64,000 bases of DNA from Brevibacterium sanguinis. Its GTDB lineage: Bacteria > Actinomycetota > Actinomycetes > Actinomycetales > Brevibacteriaceae. Each line of letters starts with the position of its first letter. The stretch's first letter is position 1. The notes below the pieces were generated by a model, which was given only the letters and a program-made list of their open reading frames with translations, had not been told where the DNA came from and did not search any database. This document shows positions 25,283 through 32,850 of the stretch, piece by piece. Location: contig NZ_QNSB01000006.1 in NCBI RefSeq assembly GCF_003315415.1, positions 216,825-280,824 on the forward strand, read 5' to 3'. Made by a program: the position numbers and the translations under genes.

Positions 25283-25298
25283 ATGCAATATATTGCAT
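25283..25298. promoter_or_regulatory. Perfect 16-bp palindromic operator between acdS and gntR
   Basis: ATGCAATATATTGCAT is fully self-complementary and sits in the 187-bp divergent region, 70 bp upstream of acdS. The AT-rich palindrome with TGCA half-sites fits a GntR/FCD-family operator. It probably overlaps the acdS promoter. Confidence 0.75.
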
Positions 25299-25400
25299 TT
25301 CGCCTCGGACTACAATGGATCCGAGGACAGTTCTTCGACTGAGAGCCCGGGGCCCGAGCGACGCGACGACCGCGTCGCCTGCGAACGACGAGGGAGAGTG

Positions 25401-26063
25401 GTGCCAGTGCCGATACCTGCGACGTCGGCCGTCCGCAGTCGGACCCTGTTGCGCGACGATGTCTATCGGGCGATCCGGGACGCGATCGTCCGCGGCCAGC
25501 TGGCTCCGGGCGAGCAGCTGCGCGACACCGAGCTGGGAGCCTGGCTGCAGGTGTCCCGGACCCCGATCCGTGAGGCGCTGCAGCGCCTGGCCCAGGCCGG
25601 ACTCGTCGTCGCCGAGCCCGGGAGGATGACACGGGTCGCTGAGGAGGACCCGGAGGCGATCGTCCATGCCCGGCAGATCGCGGCGGAGCTGCACGCCTTG
25701 GCCATGCGACTGGCGGTGGAGTCGCTCACGCCTGCGGACCTCGCGACGATGGAGGCCGCGAACGAACGCCTGAGCGCAGCGCTGCAGGATTCGGACATCG
25801 ACGCCGCGATCTCCGCCGACGACGACTTCCACGAGGTCGCCCTCATGCGCTCCGGCAATCCGCTCATCCGCGATCATCTCGAAGGCGTTACCGCCACCCT
25901 GCGCCGTGCCGAGTACCTCCACTTCGATTCCGTCCGCGGCTCGACCTCGCCCCAGCAGCATGTCGACATCCTCGAGGCGGTGCGGGCGGGCGAGCTCGAG
26001 CGCGCGGTCGCCCTCGTCCGGGAGAACTGGTCGGCACTCACCGGCTGGGAGGAACGGAAGTAG
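25401..26063 (+). CDS. GntR family (FCD) transcriptional regulator
   Basis: This regulator of about 220 residues has an N-terminal GntR winged helix (RDDVYRAIRDAIVRGQLAPG, then SRTPIREALQRLAQAGLVV) and a helical FCD ligand domain (DDDFHEVALMRSGNPLIRDH, and QQHVDILEAV with its metal-site His). GTG at 25401 follows GGGAG; neighbouring in-frame GTG codons at 25398 and 25407 are also possible, while the long N-terminal extension upstream of them is not family-like. It is divergent from acdS with a perfect palindrome between them, so it likely represses or senses the state of ACC/2-oxobutyrate metabolism and itself. Confidence 0.85.
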   Translation: MPVPIPATSAVRSRTLLRDDVYRAIRDAIVRGQLAPGEQLRDTELGAWLQVSRTPIREALQRLAQAGLVVAEPGRMTRVAEEDPEAIVHARQIAAELHALAMRLAVESLTPADLATMEAANERLSAALQDSDIDAAISADDDFHEVALMRSGNPLIRDHLEGVTATLRRAEYLHFDSVRGSTSPQQHVDILEAVRAGELERAVALVRENWSALTGWEERK

Positions 26064-26105
26064 GAGCGCATCATCGTGACACGTTATCTCGTAGATATGG
26101 GAGGA

Positions 26106-26600
26106 TTACCACCAACCTTTATCCCGCGCAGCACAAGATTCGAACTCCTTGATTGTTTTAGGAAGTTGGTGAGGGGACGCAATTAACCCGGCGATCAACC
26201 CCCCGTTCAGAAGAAGTGCCTGAAAGGTGCGAAGTGACTCGCCGGCCGAAGCATCAATTCCAGCTCCGTCGAGGACTAGCTGAGCCACGAAAAGCAAAGT
26301 GACGGTGACGATGGCCGTCCGCTCGGGAACGAAAGCCTCCGCCGTCCAACCAAAGAATTGGTCTCGGTCCGCTTCGCTGTATTTACGGCTCTTTCCCCAC
26401 AGCCCGGCTCTGTAAGTATATCTAGCTCGCCACATCATCATGCCAAGAGAACAAATAGCTGAAACTAGGCCGATTATGGCCGCAGTGTTCTTCGCATTAC
26501 CCTCAAAGAACAACACCACTGATCCAGCTACTACAGTCAGACCGGCATAAATTATTATAGCACTAGTCTGGTAGACCTTAATAGGAGAACTCGCTGCCAT
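26106..26600 (-). CDS. Orphan small membrane protein in AT-rich islet
   Basis: I do not recognise this 164-residue protein. It has about four hydrophobic segments: VYQTSAIIIYAGLTVVAGSV, NTAAIIGLVSAICSLGMMMW, TAIVTVTLLFVAQLVL and FQALLLNGGLIAGLIA. A charged loop (RARYTYRAGLWGKSRKYSEA) with several basic and aromatic residues lies between the second and third. ATG is preceded by GGAG. Codon use and base composition are far more AT-rich than the flanking genes, which suggests recent transfer. It stands alone, 42 bp after the gntR stop (convergent), with hairpin-rich DNA upstream. No function is proposed. Confidence 0.65.
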   Translation of the reverse strand: MAASSPIKVYQTSAIIIYAGLTVVAGSVVLFFEGNAKNTAAIIGLVSAICSLGMMMWRARYTYRAGLWGKSRKYSEADRDQFFGWTAEAFVPERTAIVTVTLLFVAQLVLDGAGIDASAGESLRTFQALLLNGGLIAGLIASPHQLPKTIKEFESCAARDKGWW

Positions 26601-26653
26601 CGGGACTCCGTTCGAAATACAGTTCAGTGATACTTTTCAGCCAGCCTGGTTGC

Positions 26654-26821
26654 TTGAGTGTACGTCTCAAACAGGACGCGCCCAAGGCGCCGTTCCTGCA
26701 GGGGCAAGGACTACAGAATCGGCAGCTCATTCTTCACACTTAAAACCACACCGTGGTTCCAGGTCCAAGGTCTAAAGATCGGAGGTCGCGTGGCTACCTA
26801 GGGGTGCTAGGTAGCCACGCG
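26654..26821. other. Row of four hairpins in AT-rich non-coding DNA
   Basis: In 170 bases there are four inverted repeats: TTGAG/CTCAA (26654-26670), CAGGA-GCGCC/GGCGC-TCCTG (26672-26698, with bulges), AACCAC/GTGGTT with a 3-base loop (26744-26758), and a perfect 14-bp stem CGCGTGGCTACCTA/TAGGTAGCCACGCG with a 7-base loop (26787-26821). The last may terminate the lysE transcript from the right. The series could also be a structured RNA or an element end. Confidence 0.55.
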
Positions 26822-26894
26822 AAAATTAACTGGATCAGACTAAATAGAACTAACGAACGAAGATAGATCGTGCCATCTCTAAGGGGCGGCCGCC

Positions 26895-27536
26895 TCAGAT
26901 CTTCGCGGCGCCGACGGCCAGCTGGGCGCCGAAGGCGACGACGACTCCCCCGGCGACCCGGTCGATCCACTGCCCGAACTTCTCCGACTTCAGCTTCTTC
27001 GACAGCGTCCGTCCACCCACGACGACGAGGACGAACCAGGACATCCCGATGACGCTGTGGACGAGGGCGAGCAGCACGCCCATGAGCAGCGGTGAGACGC
27101 CCTCGGGGACGAACTGCGGGATCGTCGCCAGGTAGAAGACGCCGACCTTCGGGTTGAGCAGGTTGGTCATGAACCCCAGCCCGAGGCCTCGCCAGGCGTT
27201 GCCGCGGATGGGCGGAAGAGCCGCCTCGGCGTCCTCCTGGGCCTTCGTGAACCCCTTGACGAGCATGAGGATGCCCATGACGACGAGGTAGGCGGCACCG
27301 GCGACCGTGAGGATCCGGTAGGCGAGCTCGGAGGCGGCAAGGAGGAGGGTCGCGCCGGTGGCCGTCGCGACTCCCCACACGATGGTTCCGAGCTGGATGC
27401 CGGCGGCCGTCGAGAACGAGTAGGTCTTCGAGCGCGTGATCGAGCTGCGCAGGACCAGAGTCGTGTCGAGACCCGGAATGACGGTGAGCACGACGGCGAA
27501 GGCGGCGAAGCCGAGCAGGGCGGAGGTGATCGTCAC
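26895..27536 (-). CDS. LysE/RhtB family amino-acid exporter
   Basis: This six-helix inner-membrane exporter has about 213 residues. The family hallmark near the N-terminus, VLTVIPGLDTTLVLRSSITR (usually PGPD, here PGLD), and GFMTNLLNPKVGVFYLATIP are clear, followed by LMGVLLALVHSVIGMSWFVL. GTG at 27536 is used because it places the first helix at residue ~4 as in the family; another GTG at 27584 would add 16 charged residues. It is divergent from an ArsR gene with a likely operator between them, so it may be controlled by that repressor. The cargo, an amino acid or analogue, is unknown. Confidence 0.85.
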   Translation of the reverse strand: MTITSALLGFAAFAVVLTVIPGLDTTLVLRSSITRSKTYSFSTAAGIQLGTIVWGVATATGATLLLAASELAYRILTVAGAAYLVVMGILMLVKGFTKAQEDAEAALPPIRGNAWRGLGLGFMTNLLNPKVGVFYLATIPQFVPEGVSPLLMGVLLALVHSVIGMSWFVLVVVGGRTLSKKLKSEKFGQWIDRVAGGVVVAFGAQLAVGAAKI

Positions 27537-27616
27537 CCGTCGATTCTGCCGCCGGCGCACGGCACCGGCAACCGGGTCTCGCACTTACAACGGGGCCCAC
27601 GGTCGCCACGCACCCC

Positions 27617-27647
27617 TTGACCGCACAATCCGTAAGTGATAACTTAC
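27617..27647 (+). promoter_or_regulatory. arsR promoter with overlapping inverted-repeat operator
   Basis: TTGACC (27617-27622) and TAACTT (27640-27645) are spaced 17 bases apart, and the predicted transcript starts at or next to the GTG at 27653, so the mRNA would be leaderless. The inverted repeat GTAAGT-GATA-ACTTAC (27632-27647) covers the -10 box, as expected for autorepression. Further ACTTAC copies lie at 27583-27588 and 27660-27665. Confidence 0.6.
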
Positions 27648-27652
27648 CGTTC

Positions 27653-27964
27653 GTGGGCACTTACCAATCCGACGGCTGGGCCGCACTGGGCGATCCGAGC
27701 AGAAGAGCGATCTTCGCATCTCTGGCGGAGAGGCCCCGATCTGTCCGCGAACTCGCGGATGACCTTCCCATCAGCCGTCCGGCGGTCTCCCAGCACCTCA
27801 AGGTGCTGCTCGAGGCCAAGCTGGTCAGCGTCCACAGTGAGGGCACCCGGCGCATCTACCGGGTGGATCAGGAGGGGTTGAAGCCCATCCGCAACGACCT
27901 CGACAGTTTCTGGGCCTCCACCCTCGCCAATTTCAAGCGGCTCGCAGAGGAGCAGTCACGATGA
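27653..27964 (+). CDS. ArsR-family transcriptional repressor
   Basis: This winged-helix repressor of about 103 residues has ALGDPSRRAIFASLAERPRS, VRELADDLPISRPAVSQHLK and VLLEAKLVSVHSEGTRRIYR. It has no visible metal-binding Cys cluster and belongs to the ArsR group paired with SRPBCC proteins. GTG at 27653 is preferred: the TTG at 27617 forms the -35 box instead, and the -10 spacing predicts a leaderless message. Its stop overlaps the next gene's start (ATGA). The inverted repeat over the -10 box points to autorepression, and the divergent lysE exporter may share control. Confidence 0.85.
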   Translation: MGTYQSDGWAALGDPSRRAIFASLAERPRSVRELADDLPISRPAVSQHLKVLLEAKLVSVHSEGTRRIYRVDQEGLKPIRNDLDSFWASTLANFKRLAEEQSR

Positions 27965-28464
27965 ACATCACCCCCGCAATCACCCATGACATCGACGTCG
28001 ACCTCCCCATCGCCAGAGCATTCGCGCTCTTCCATGAGCAGTGGGACAGCATCAAACCTCACAGCCACAATCCCGGGTCGTCTCCGATCGTGGAATCGGT
28101 CTTCGAACCACGCGCCGGCGGCACGGTCTTCGACCGGTTCGAGGACGGCACCGAACTCCACTGGTCGCGTGTGCTCGTGTTCGACCCACCGGTGCGATTC
28201 GTCATCACCTGGGACCTCGACACACGCTGGCAGCTCGAATCCAACCCCGACCGGACCAGCGAAGTCGAAGTCGTCTTCACGGCATTGGACGAGAGCCGCA
28301 CCAGGGTCACGCTCGAGCACAGGGGGCTCGACCGTCACGGTCCCGGCTGGGAGGGCATCCGCGAAGGAGTCGACGGACCGGGAGGCTGGCCCCTCTACCT
28401 GCAGCATCTCATGGAGGCGGCTGCACGGTCGCGGGGATCCGACGACCTGACCGAATCGATGTGA
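27961..28464 (+). CDS. SRPBCC (AHSA1-like) domain protein
   Basis: This 167-residue START/Bet v 1-fold protein is of the AHSA1-like group. Typical segments are IDVDLPIARAFALFHEQWDS, FEPRAGGTVFDRFEDGTELH, WSRVLVFDPPVRFVITWDLD and TRVTLEHRGLDRHGPGWEGI. It is translationally coupled to the ArsR repressor by an ATGA overlap, a common pairing in actinobacteria. Such proteins bind small hydrophobic ligands in a central cavity, but the ligand and biochemical role here are unknown. Confidence 0.85.
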   Translation: MNITPAITHDIDVDLPIARAFALFHEQWDSIKPHSHNPGSSPIVESVFEPRAGGTVFDRFEDGTELHWSRVLVFDPPVRFVITWDLDTRWQLESNPDRTSEVEVVFTALDESRTRVTLEHRGLDRHGPGWEGIREGVDGPGGWPLYLQHLMEAAARSRGSDDLTESM

Positions 28465-28562
28465 ACCGCCCGAATCGCACGCCGAATCGCACGGCTGACG
28501 CTCGCTGAGTTTCAAGGTGTCTTCCCAGGTTGGACAGGGTTGACCGGACCTATCCTTTGAGT

Positions 28563-30299
28563 ATGCGCAACTCCTCCGCTCTGGGGCAGGCCGGCCTCAG
28601 GGCGGCGGCCCTGCTCGTCTGCCTTCTTCTCCTCGCCCTCGCCGGTCCCGCACCCGTCCACGCCGCCTACCCGACGAGCGGCGCGATCGGCAGCCTGTAC
28701 CGATCGCTCGGCGGCAGCTCGGGACGGCTCGGGGAGGCGACGAGCCCGGAACGCTGCACGCTCATCCAGAACGGGTGCTACCAGTCGTTCGAGGGCGGGA
28801 CGATCCACTGGACGAGGGCCACCGGTGCGCAGGCGACCTGGGGTGCGATCCGCACCGCCTGGGCGAGGTCGGGCTGGGAGAACGGGCCGCTCGGGTATCC
28901 GACCGGTCCGGAACGCTGCACACTCGCCCAGAGCGGGTGCTACCAGTCGTTCGAGCGCGGCTCGGTCCACTGGACGAAGGCCACAGGCGCCCATGGCACC
29001 TGGGGGGCGATCCGCACCGCCTGGAAGAACTCCGGCTGGGAGAACGGACCGCTCGGCTACCCGACGACCGATGAGTATCGGTCAGGGTCCGTGACCCGTC
29101 AGAACTTCCAGAAGGGCTGGATCACTTGGTCCAGCGGGAGCGGCGCGACCGTGCACATCACGACGGCCCCGGCCTCGTTCTCCCTCAACGGGTCAGGCTT
29201 CGGCCACGGTGTGGGGATGAGCCAGTACGGGGCCCGCGGGATGGCCGCGGCGGGGAAGTCGTCGACCCAGATCCTCGAGCACTACTACTATCCGGCGAAG
29301 GCGACCTCGACGAGCGCTCATGCCAATGAGGAGATCAAGGTTCAGCTGGTGACCGGACGGAAGTCGGTGACCATCACTCCCGCCGCGGGTCGCCTGCGGG
29401 TGAGGGTCGGCTCGTCCGTTCTCGAATCGAGTTCCGCGATCACCGTCGAGCGCACCTCGGCGGGCACGGTGAAGGCGACCGTGGGCGGGACCTCCCGCGA
29501 ATCGAGCTGGATCACCGTCGAATGGCAGGGCACGCGCTACTGGTCGGGCACCTCGGCGACGACGGTGGCGGTGACCGGGACCCAGAACGGAGCGACGGGC
29601 ACCTACCGGCACGGGAAGCTCGAGATCCGACAGCTGGCGAGCGCGCTCAACGTGCTCGGCGTCATGCGCGTCAACACCGAGTACCTTCCGGGCATCGCGG
29701 AGATGCCGGCATCCTGGCAGCAGGAGGCGCTGCGCACCCAGGCCGTCGCGTCCCGCACCTATGCGTATCGGAACCTCGGCACGGTCAAGTCCGCGTGCGG
29801 CTGCCATGTCTACGACGAGGTCAGCTCGCAGCGGTTCCTCGGCTGGACCCATGAGAACGCCTCCGGCAGCGCGCCCTGGCGCTCCGCGGTCCGGGCCACC
29901 GCGAGCTTCTCGGGGTCCTCGGTCACGAACGCCCGGGTCGTCACCCACAGCGGTGCGCTCATCGACGCGGTGTACTCCTCCTCGTCAGGCGGGAAGACCA
30001 ACACGGCTGCCGATGTGTGGGGATCGTCCGTGCCGTACCTCAACTCCCGTGACGACGCCGCCTCGAAGACCGCGGCGGCCGCCAACCCCTACGCCAGCTG
30101 GACCGTCTCGGTGAGCCAGTCGAGCATGGCGAAGGCCTTCGGCCTCAGCGATGTGGCACGGATCGAGCTCACCCGGGCGTCCTCGGGGCTCGTGAAGACC
30201 GCGAAGGCCACCTCGACGAAGGGGGCGACAGCCACCCGGACGGGCGTTCAGCTGCGCAGCTCGCTGGGACTGAGGTCCGCGACGTTCACGGTGAAGTGA
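28563..30299 (+). CDS. Secreted SpoIID/LytB-domain protein with LGFP cell-wall repeats
   Basis: This exported protein of about 578 residues has a Sec signal peptide (hydrophobic AAALLVCLLLLALAGPAP, cleavage near VHA-AY). Residues ~35-195 hold LGFP-type repeats: GAIxxxW/Y...GxLGYPT occurs three times, each followed by a CTLxQxGCYQSFExG-like segment in the first two. These modules bind the actinobacterial wall. From ~215 a SpoIID domain begins (GSGFGHGVGMSQYGARGMAA) and continues with VMRVNTEYLPGIAEMPASWQ, EALRTQAVASRTYAYRNLG and ATASFSGSSVTNARVVTHSG. SpoIID proteins process peptidoglycan glycan strands. ATG at 28563 is preferred to the in-frame TTG at 28530. A TATCCT at 28551-28556 suggests a near-leaderless transcript. 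Confidence 0.88.
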   Translation: MRNSSALGQAGLRAAALLVCLLLLALAGPAPVHAAYPTSGAIGSLYRSLGGSSGRLGEATSPERCTLIQNGCYQSFEGGTIHWTRATGAQATWGAIRTAWARSGWENGPLGYPTGPERCTLAQSGCYQSFERGSVHWTKATGAHGTWGAIRTAWKNSGWENGPLGYPTTDEYRSGSVTRQNFQKGWITWSSGSGATVHITTAPASFSLNGSGFGHGVGMSQYGARGMAAAGKSSTQILEHYYYPAKATSTSAHANEEIKVQLVTGRKSVTITPAAGRLRVRVGSSVLESSSAITVERTSAGTVKATVGGTSRESSWITVEWQGTRYWSGTSATTVAVTGTQNGATGTYRHGKLEIRQLASALNVLGVMRVNTEYLPGIAEMPASWQQEALRTQAVASRTYAYRNLGTVKSACGCHVYDEVSSQRFLGWTHENASGSAPWRSAVRATASFSGSSVTNARVVTHSGALIDAVYSSSSGGKTNTAADVWGSSVPYLNSRDDAASKTAAAANPYASWTVSVSQSSMAKAFGLSDVARIELTRASSGLVKTAKATSTKGATATRTGVQLRSSLGLRSATFTVK

Positions 30300-31068
30300 C
30301 TTCCTCGTGAACGGTCCCGTCGCCCGCGGCCTCCCGGGCTGACGTCCCGGACCGGGAGCGCAGATAGGCGACGAAGGCGTGCGCGAGTCTCCGATGGGCG
30401 ACGACGAGAGCGGCGTCCGCCTCGGCGAGCTCCGAGGCGATCGACTCGGGCGTCTTCCCCTCCGGCAGCGGCAGCGGATCGCTTCCGAGCCACCGGGCGA
30501 TCTGCGCGGCATCGGTCTCGGGGTGGAACTGGTTGCCCCACGCGCACTCGCCCACACGGAATGCCTGCACCGGGGCGTCGGAGCCGGTGACGAGCAGCTC
30601 TGCGTCCGCGGGCAGCTCCATCTCCTCCTGATGGAAGAGGACCGCCGGGAATGTCGATCCCGCTGCGCCGAGGGCCGAGAACACCGGATCCGTCTGCCCC
30701 GCCGAGGTGGTGTGCAGCCGATAGACCCCGATCTGCGGGCGCGAGCGCCGGACGATTGCCCCCGAGGTGGCCGCGGCGAGCATCTCCCCGCCGAGACAGA
30801 TGTTGAAACTCGGGAACTCCCCCGCCGCTGAACGCCGGAGCAGGTCCCTGACCTGCGGGAACCATGGGTTGTCCGCATCGTCGAGGGGTCCGGCGGCACC
30901 GCCGAGGACGATCAGGCCCGCATAGCCGATGAGCTCGTCGGGAATCGTCTCGGCGAGGTGGGGCCGGCAGATCTCCAGCTTCGCACCGGCCTCTTCCAGC
31001 CAGTCCCCGAAGCGTTCGGGCCCGGTGCCTCGTTCGTGTTCGATCACAAGGATCCGCAGTTCGGTCAT
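30286..31068 (-). CDS. Class I glutamine amidotransferase-like protein
   Basis: This 260-residue member of the class I amidotransferase family (GMP-synthase-like domain) has GLIVLGGAAGPLDDADNPWF, the nucleophile Cys in FNICLGGEMLAAA, and the His and Glu of the triad in AWGNQFHPETDAAQIARWLG. The ATG at 31068 begins the family-like MTELRILVIEHE; the upstream extension in frame is not conserved-looking. No partner synthetase is adjacent, so it may act as a stand-alone peptidase or hydrolase. It overlaps the SpoIID gene by 14 bp tail-to-tail and is divergent from a MerR regulator. Confidence 0.82.
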   Translation of the reverse strand: MTELRILVIEHERGTGPERFGDWLEEAGAKLEICRPHLAETIPDELIGYAGLIVLGGAAGPLDDADNPWFPQVRDLLRRSAAGEFPSFNICLGGEMLAAATSGAIVRRSRPQIGVYRLHTTSAGQTDPVFSALGAAGSTFPAVLFHQEEMELPADAELLVTGSDAPVQAFRVGECAWGNQFHPETDAAQIARWLGSDPLPLPEGKTPESIASELAEADAALVVAHRRLAHAFVAYLRSRSGTSAREAAGDGTVHEEVTSP

Positions 31069-31166
31069 GGAACCATGATGACCCACACTTCGACCTGAGG
31101 AGAACGGTCTTGCAGCTGACACTATGGCAGGTGAGTGAATGGTGGTGACGACGAGAGGGGCGGATC

Positions 31167-31991
31167 GTGAAGATCGGTGATTTTGCCAGGCTGGGACAGG
31201 TCTCAGTGCGCATGCTCAGGCATTACGAATCTCTGGGACTGCTGCTGCCCGAGGAGGTCGACCACTTCACCGGCCGCCGCAGCTATTCAGTGGAGCAGCT
31301 GGCCCGCTTGAACAGGATCATGGCCTTGAATGCGCTGGGGATCCCCCTGCGAAAGATGGAGACGATGCTCGACTCCGACCTCGATTCCGCTCAACTGAGC
31401 GAGATGCTCCATCTCCGTCGACATCAACTGCGAGCCGAACAGTCGGACATCGCACTCAAGCTGGCCGAACTCGACTTCAGGCTGGCACTGCTCGAAAGGA
31501 CGACCATGTCACAACTCGATTGCATCATCAAGGAACTCCCTGCCGAAAGAATCCTCGGACTCACGGTGACTCTCGGGGAACCGCCCTTCGACACCTCCGA
31601 GATCGGACCTCTCTTCAGCCGAGTGGCGAAGCAGATCGCCGAAGCCGGTGGCACGCCGGGAATCGGCGTCGCCCTTTACACCGACACCGGGGCAGGTACG
31701 GAGGTCACCTGTGGCTATCGCACATCGGAGTCCGCGAACTCCGTCGCCGGCCGCCGCACCTCCGACCGGCCGGCGATCACCGAACTGCCGGCAGTCACCG
31801 CCGCGACCCTGGTCCACGAGGGACCCATGAACCGCGTCGGCACCGCCTGGCAGCACCTGTCCGCATGGTGCATCTCTCAGGGCCACACGCTCGTCGGACC
31901 GTGCCGGGAGATCTACCTCCAGGACGCAGACGGTGCCGACGAGCAATCCGACTGGGTCGTCGAACTCCAGCAGCCGGTGCTGCCCGCCTGA
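31167..31991 (+). CDS. MerR-family regulator with GyrI-like effector domain
   Basis: This 274-residue regulator has an N-terminal MerR helix-turn-helix (MKIGDFARLGQVSVRMLRHY, GRRSYSVEQLARLNRIMALN), a coiled coil at ~85-112 (LRAEQSDIALKLAELDFRLA) and a C-terminal GyrI/BmrR-type ligand domain from ~125, with the late Glu of EIYLQDADGADEQSDWVVEL. Members of this group sense small amphipathic drugs and activate exporters. GTG is preceded by GAGAGGGG. It is divergent from the amidotransferase gene, the only obvious neighbouring target. Confidence 0.87.
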   Translation: MKIGDFARLGQVSVRMLRHYESLGLLLPEEVDHFTGRRSYSVEQLARLNRIMALNALGIPLRKMETMLDSDLDSAQLSEMLHLRRHQLRAEQSDIALKLAELDFRLALLERTTMSQLDCIIKELPAERILGLTVTLGEPPFDTSEIGPLFSRVAKQIAEAGGTPGIGVALYTDTGAGTEVTCGYRTSESANSVAGRRTSDRPAITELPAVTAATLVHEGPMNRVGTAWQHLSAWCISQGHTLVGPCREIYLQDADGADEQSDWVVELQQPVLPA

Positions 31992-32004
31992 GTGACCGCG
32001 CGAG

Positions 32005-32781
32005 CTACTCCGCGGTGACGTAGGCGGAGGTGATGCCGCCGTCGACGGTGAATGCCGTGGCGTTGACGAAGGTCGAGTCGTCACTGGCGAGGAACGCCAC
32101 CGCCGCGGCGATCTCCTCCGGCTCGCCGAACCGGCCGCCGGGGACGTGGACGAGCCTGCGCTGCGCCTGCACGGGGTCGGCGGCGAAGAGCTCCCGCAGC
32201 AGAGGGGTGTTCACCGGTCCCGGGCACAGGGCGTTGACCCGGATTCCCTGCTTGGCGAACTCGACGCCGAGCTCGCGGCTCATCGACAGGACTCCGCCCT
32301 TGGACGCGGAGTAGGAGATCTGGGAGGTCGCCGCCCCCATCAGCGCGACGAACGAGGCGGTGTTGATCACCGAGCCCGAGCCCTGCTTGACCATCTGCGC
32401 GATCGCGTACTTGCTGCACAGGTACACCGAGGTGAGGTTGACCGTCTGCACCCGCATCCAGGCCTCGATGTCGGTCTCGAGGATCGAGCTGTCGTCGGTC
32501 GGGTTGATGCCGGCGTTGTTGAACGCGACGTCGACCCGGCCGTAGTGCTCGACCGTCCGGGCGAAGAGGTTCTTCACGTCCTCCTCGTCGGCGACGTCGA
32601 CCCTGACGAAGAGTCCGCCGAGCTCCTCGGCGATCTCGGGCCCCCTGACCTCGTCGAGGTCGGCGATGACGACGACGGCTCCTTCCTCGGCGAGGCGGCG
32701 CGCGCTGGCCAGTCCGATCCCCGAGGCTCCCCCGGTGATCACGCACACCTTGTCCTTGAGGCGAGTCGCTGCAGTGCTCAT
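32005..32781 (-). CDS. Short-chain dehydrogenase, candidate gamma-glutamylethanolamide alcohol dehydrogenase
   Basis: This 258-residue classical SDR has the cofactor motif VCVITGGASGIGLASARRLA, acidic Asp after beta2 (IADLDEV, favouring NAD), NNAG (VAFNNAGINP), catalytic Ser in NTASFVALMG, YSASK and the Pro-Gly loop ALCPGPVNTPLL. It is the last gene of the permease-ligase-hydrolase-aldehyde dehydrogenase cluster. In a glutamylated-ethanolamine route the free hydroxyl must be oxidised to an aldehyde, which would need exactly such an alcohol dehydrogenase. In putrescine pathways an FAD amine oxidase occupies this step, and none is present here. The role is inferred from this logic. Confidence 0.85.
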   Translation of the reverse strand: MSTAATRLKDKVCVITGGASGIGLASARRLAEEGAVVVIADLDEVRGPEIAEELGGLFVRVDVADEEDVKNLFARTVEHYGRVDVAFNNAGINPTDDSSILETDIEAWMRVQTVNLTSVYLCSKYAIAQMVKQGSGSVINTASFVALMGAATSQISYSASKGGVLSMSRELGVEFAKQGIRVNALCPGPVNTPLLRELFAADPVQAQRRLVHVPGGRFGEPEEIAAAVAFLASDDSTFVNATAFTVDGGITSAYVTAE

Positions 32782-32850
32782 TGTTCTCCTAGTTCTCGTT
32801 GCTGGTGGTGTCGGTGGTCAGGCCCTACGGGGACCTGGCGGGCGGGCGTA

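Noticed and set aside
25203..25400. N-terminal extension of the GntR protein to a start at 25203
   Set aside because: It would run through the palindromic operator and encode a Ser-rich, non-family segment; a GTG with GGGAG is present at 25401.
26787..26821. Attachment site or transposon end at the 14-bp inverted repeat
   Set aside because: No second copy, target duplication, tRNA gene or recombinase is seen; a terminator-like hairpin is simpler.
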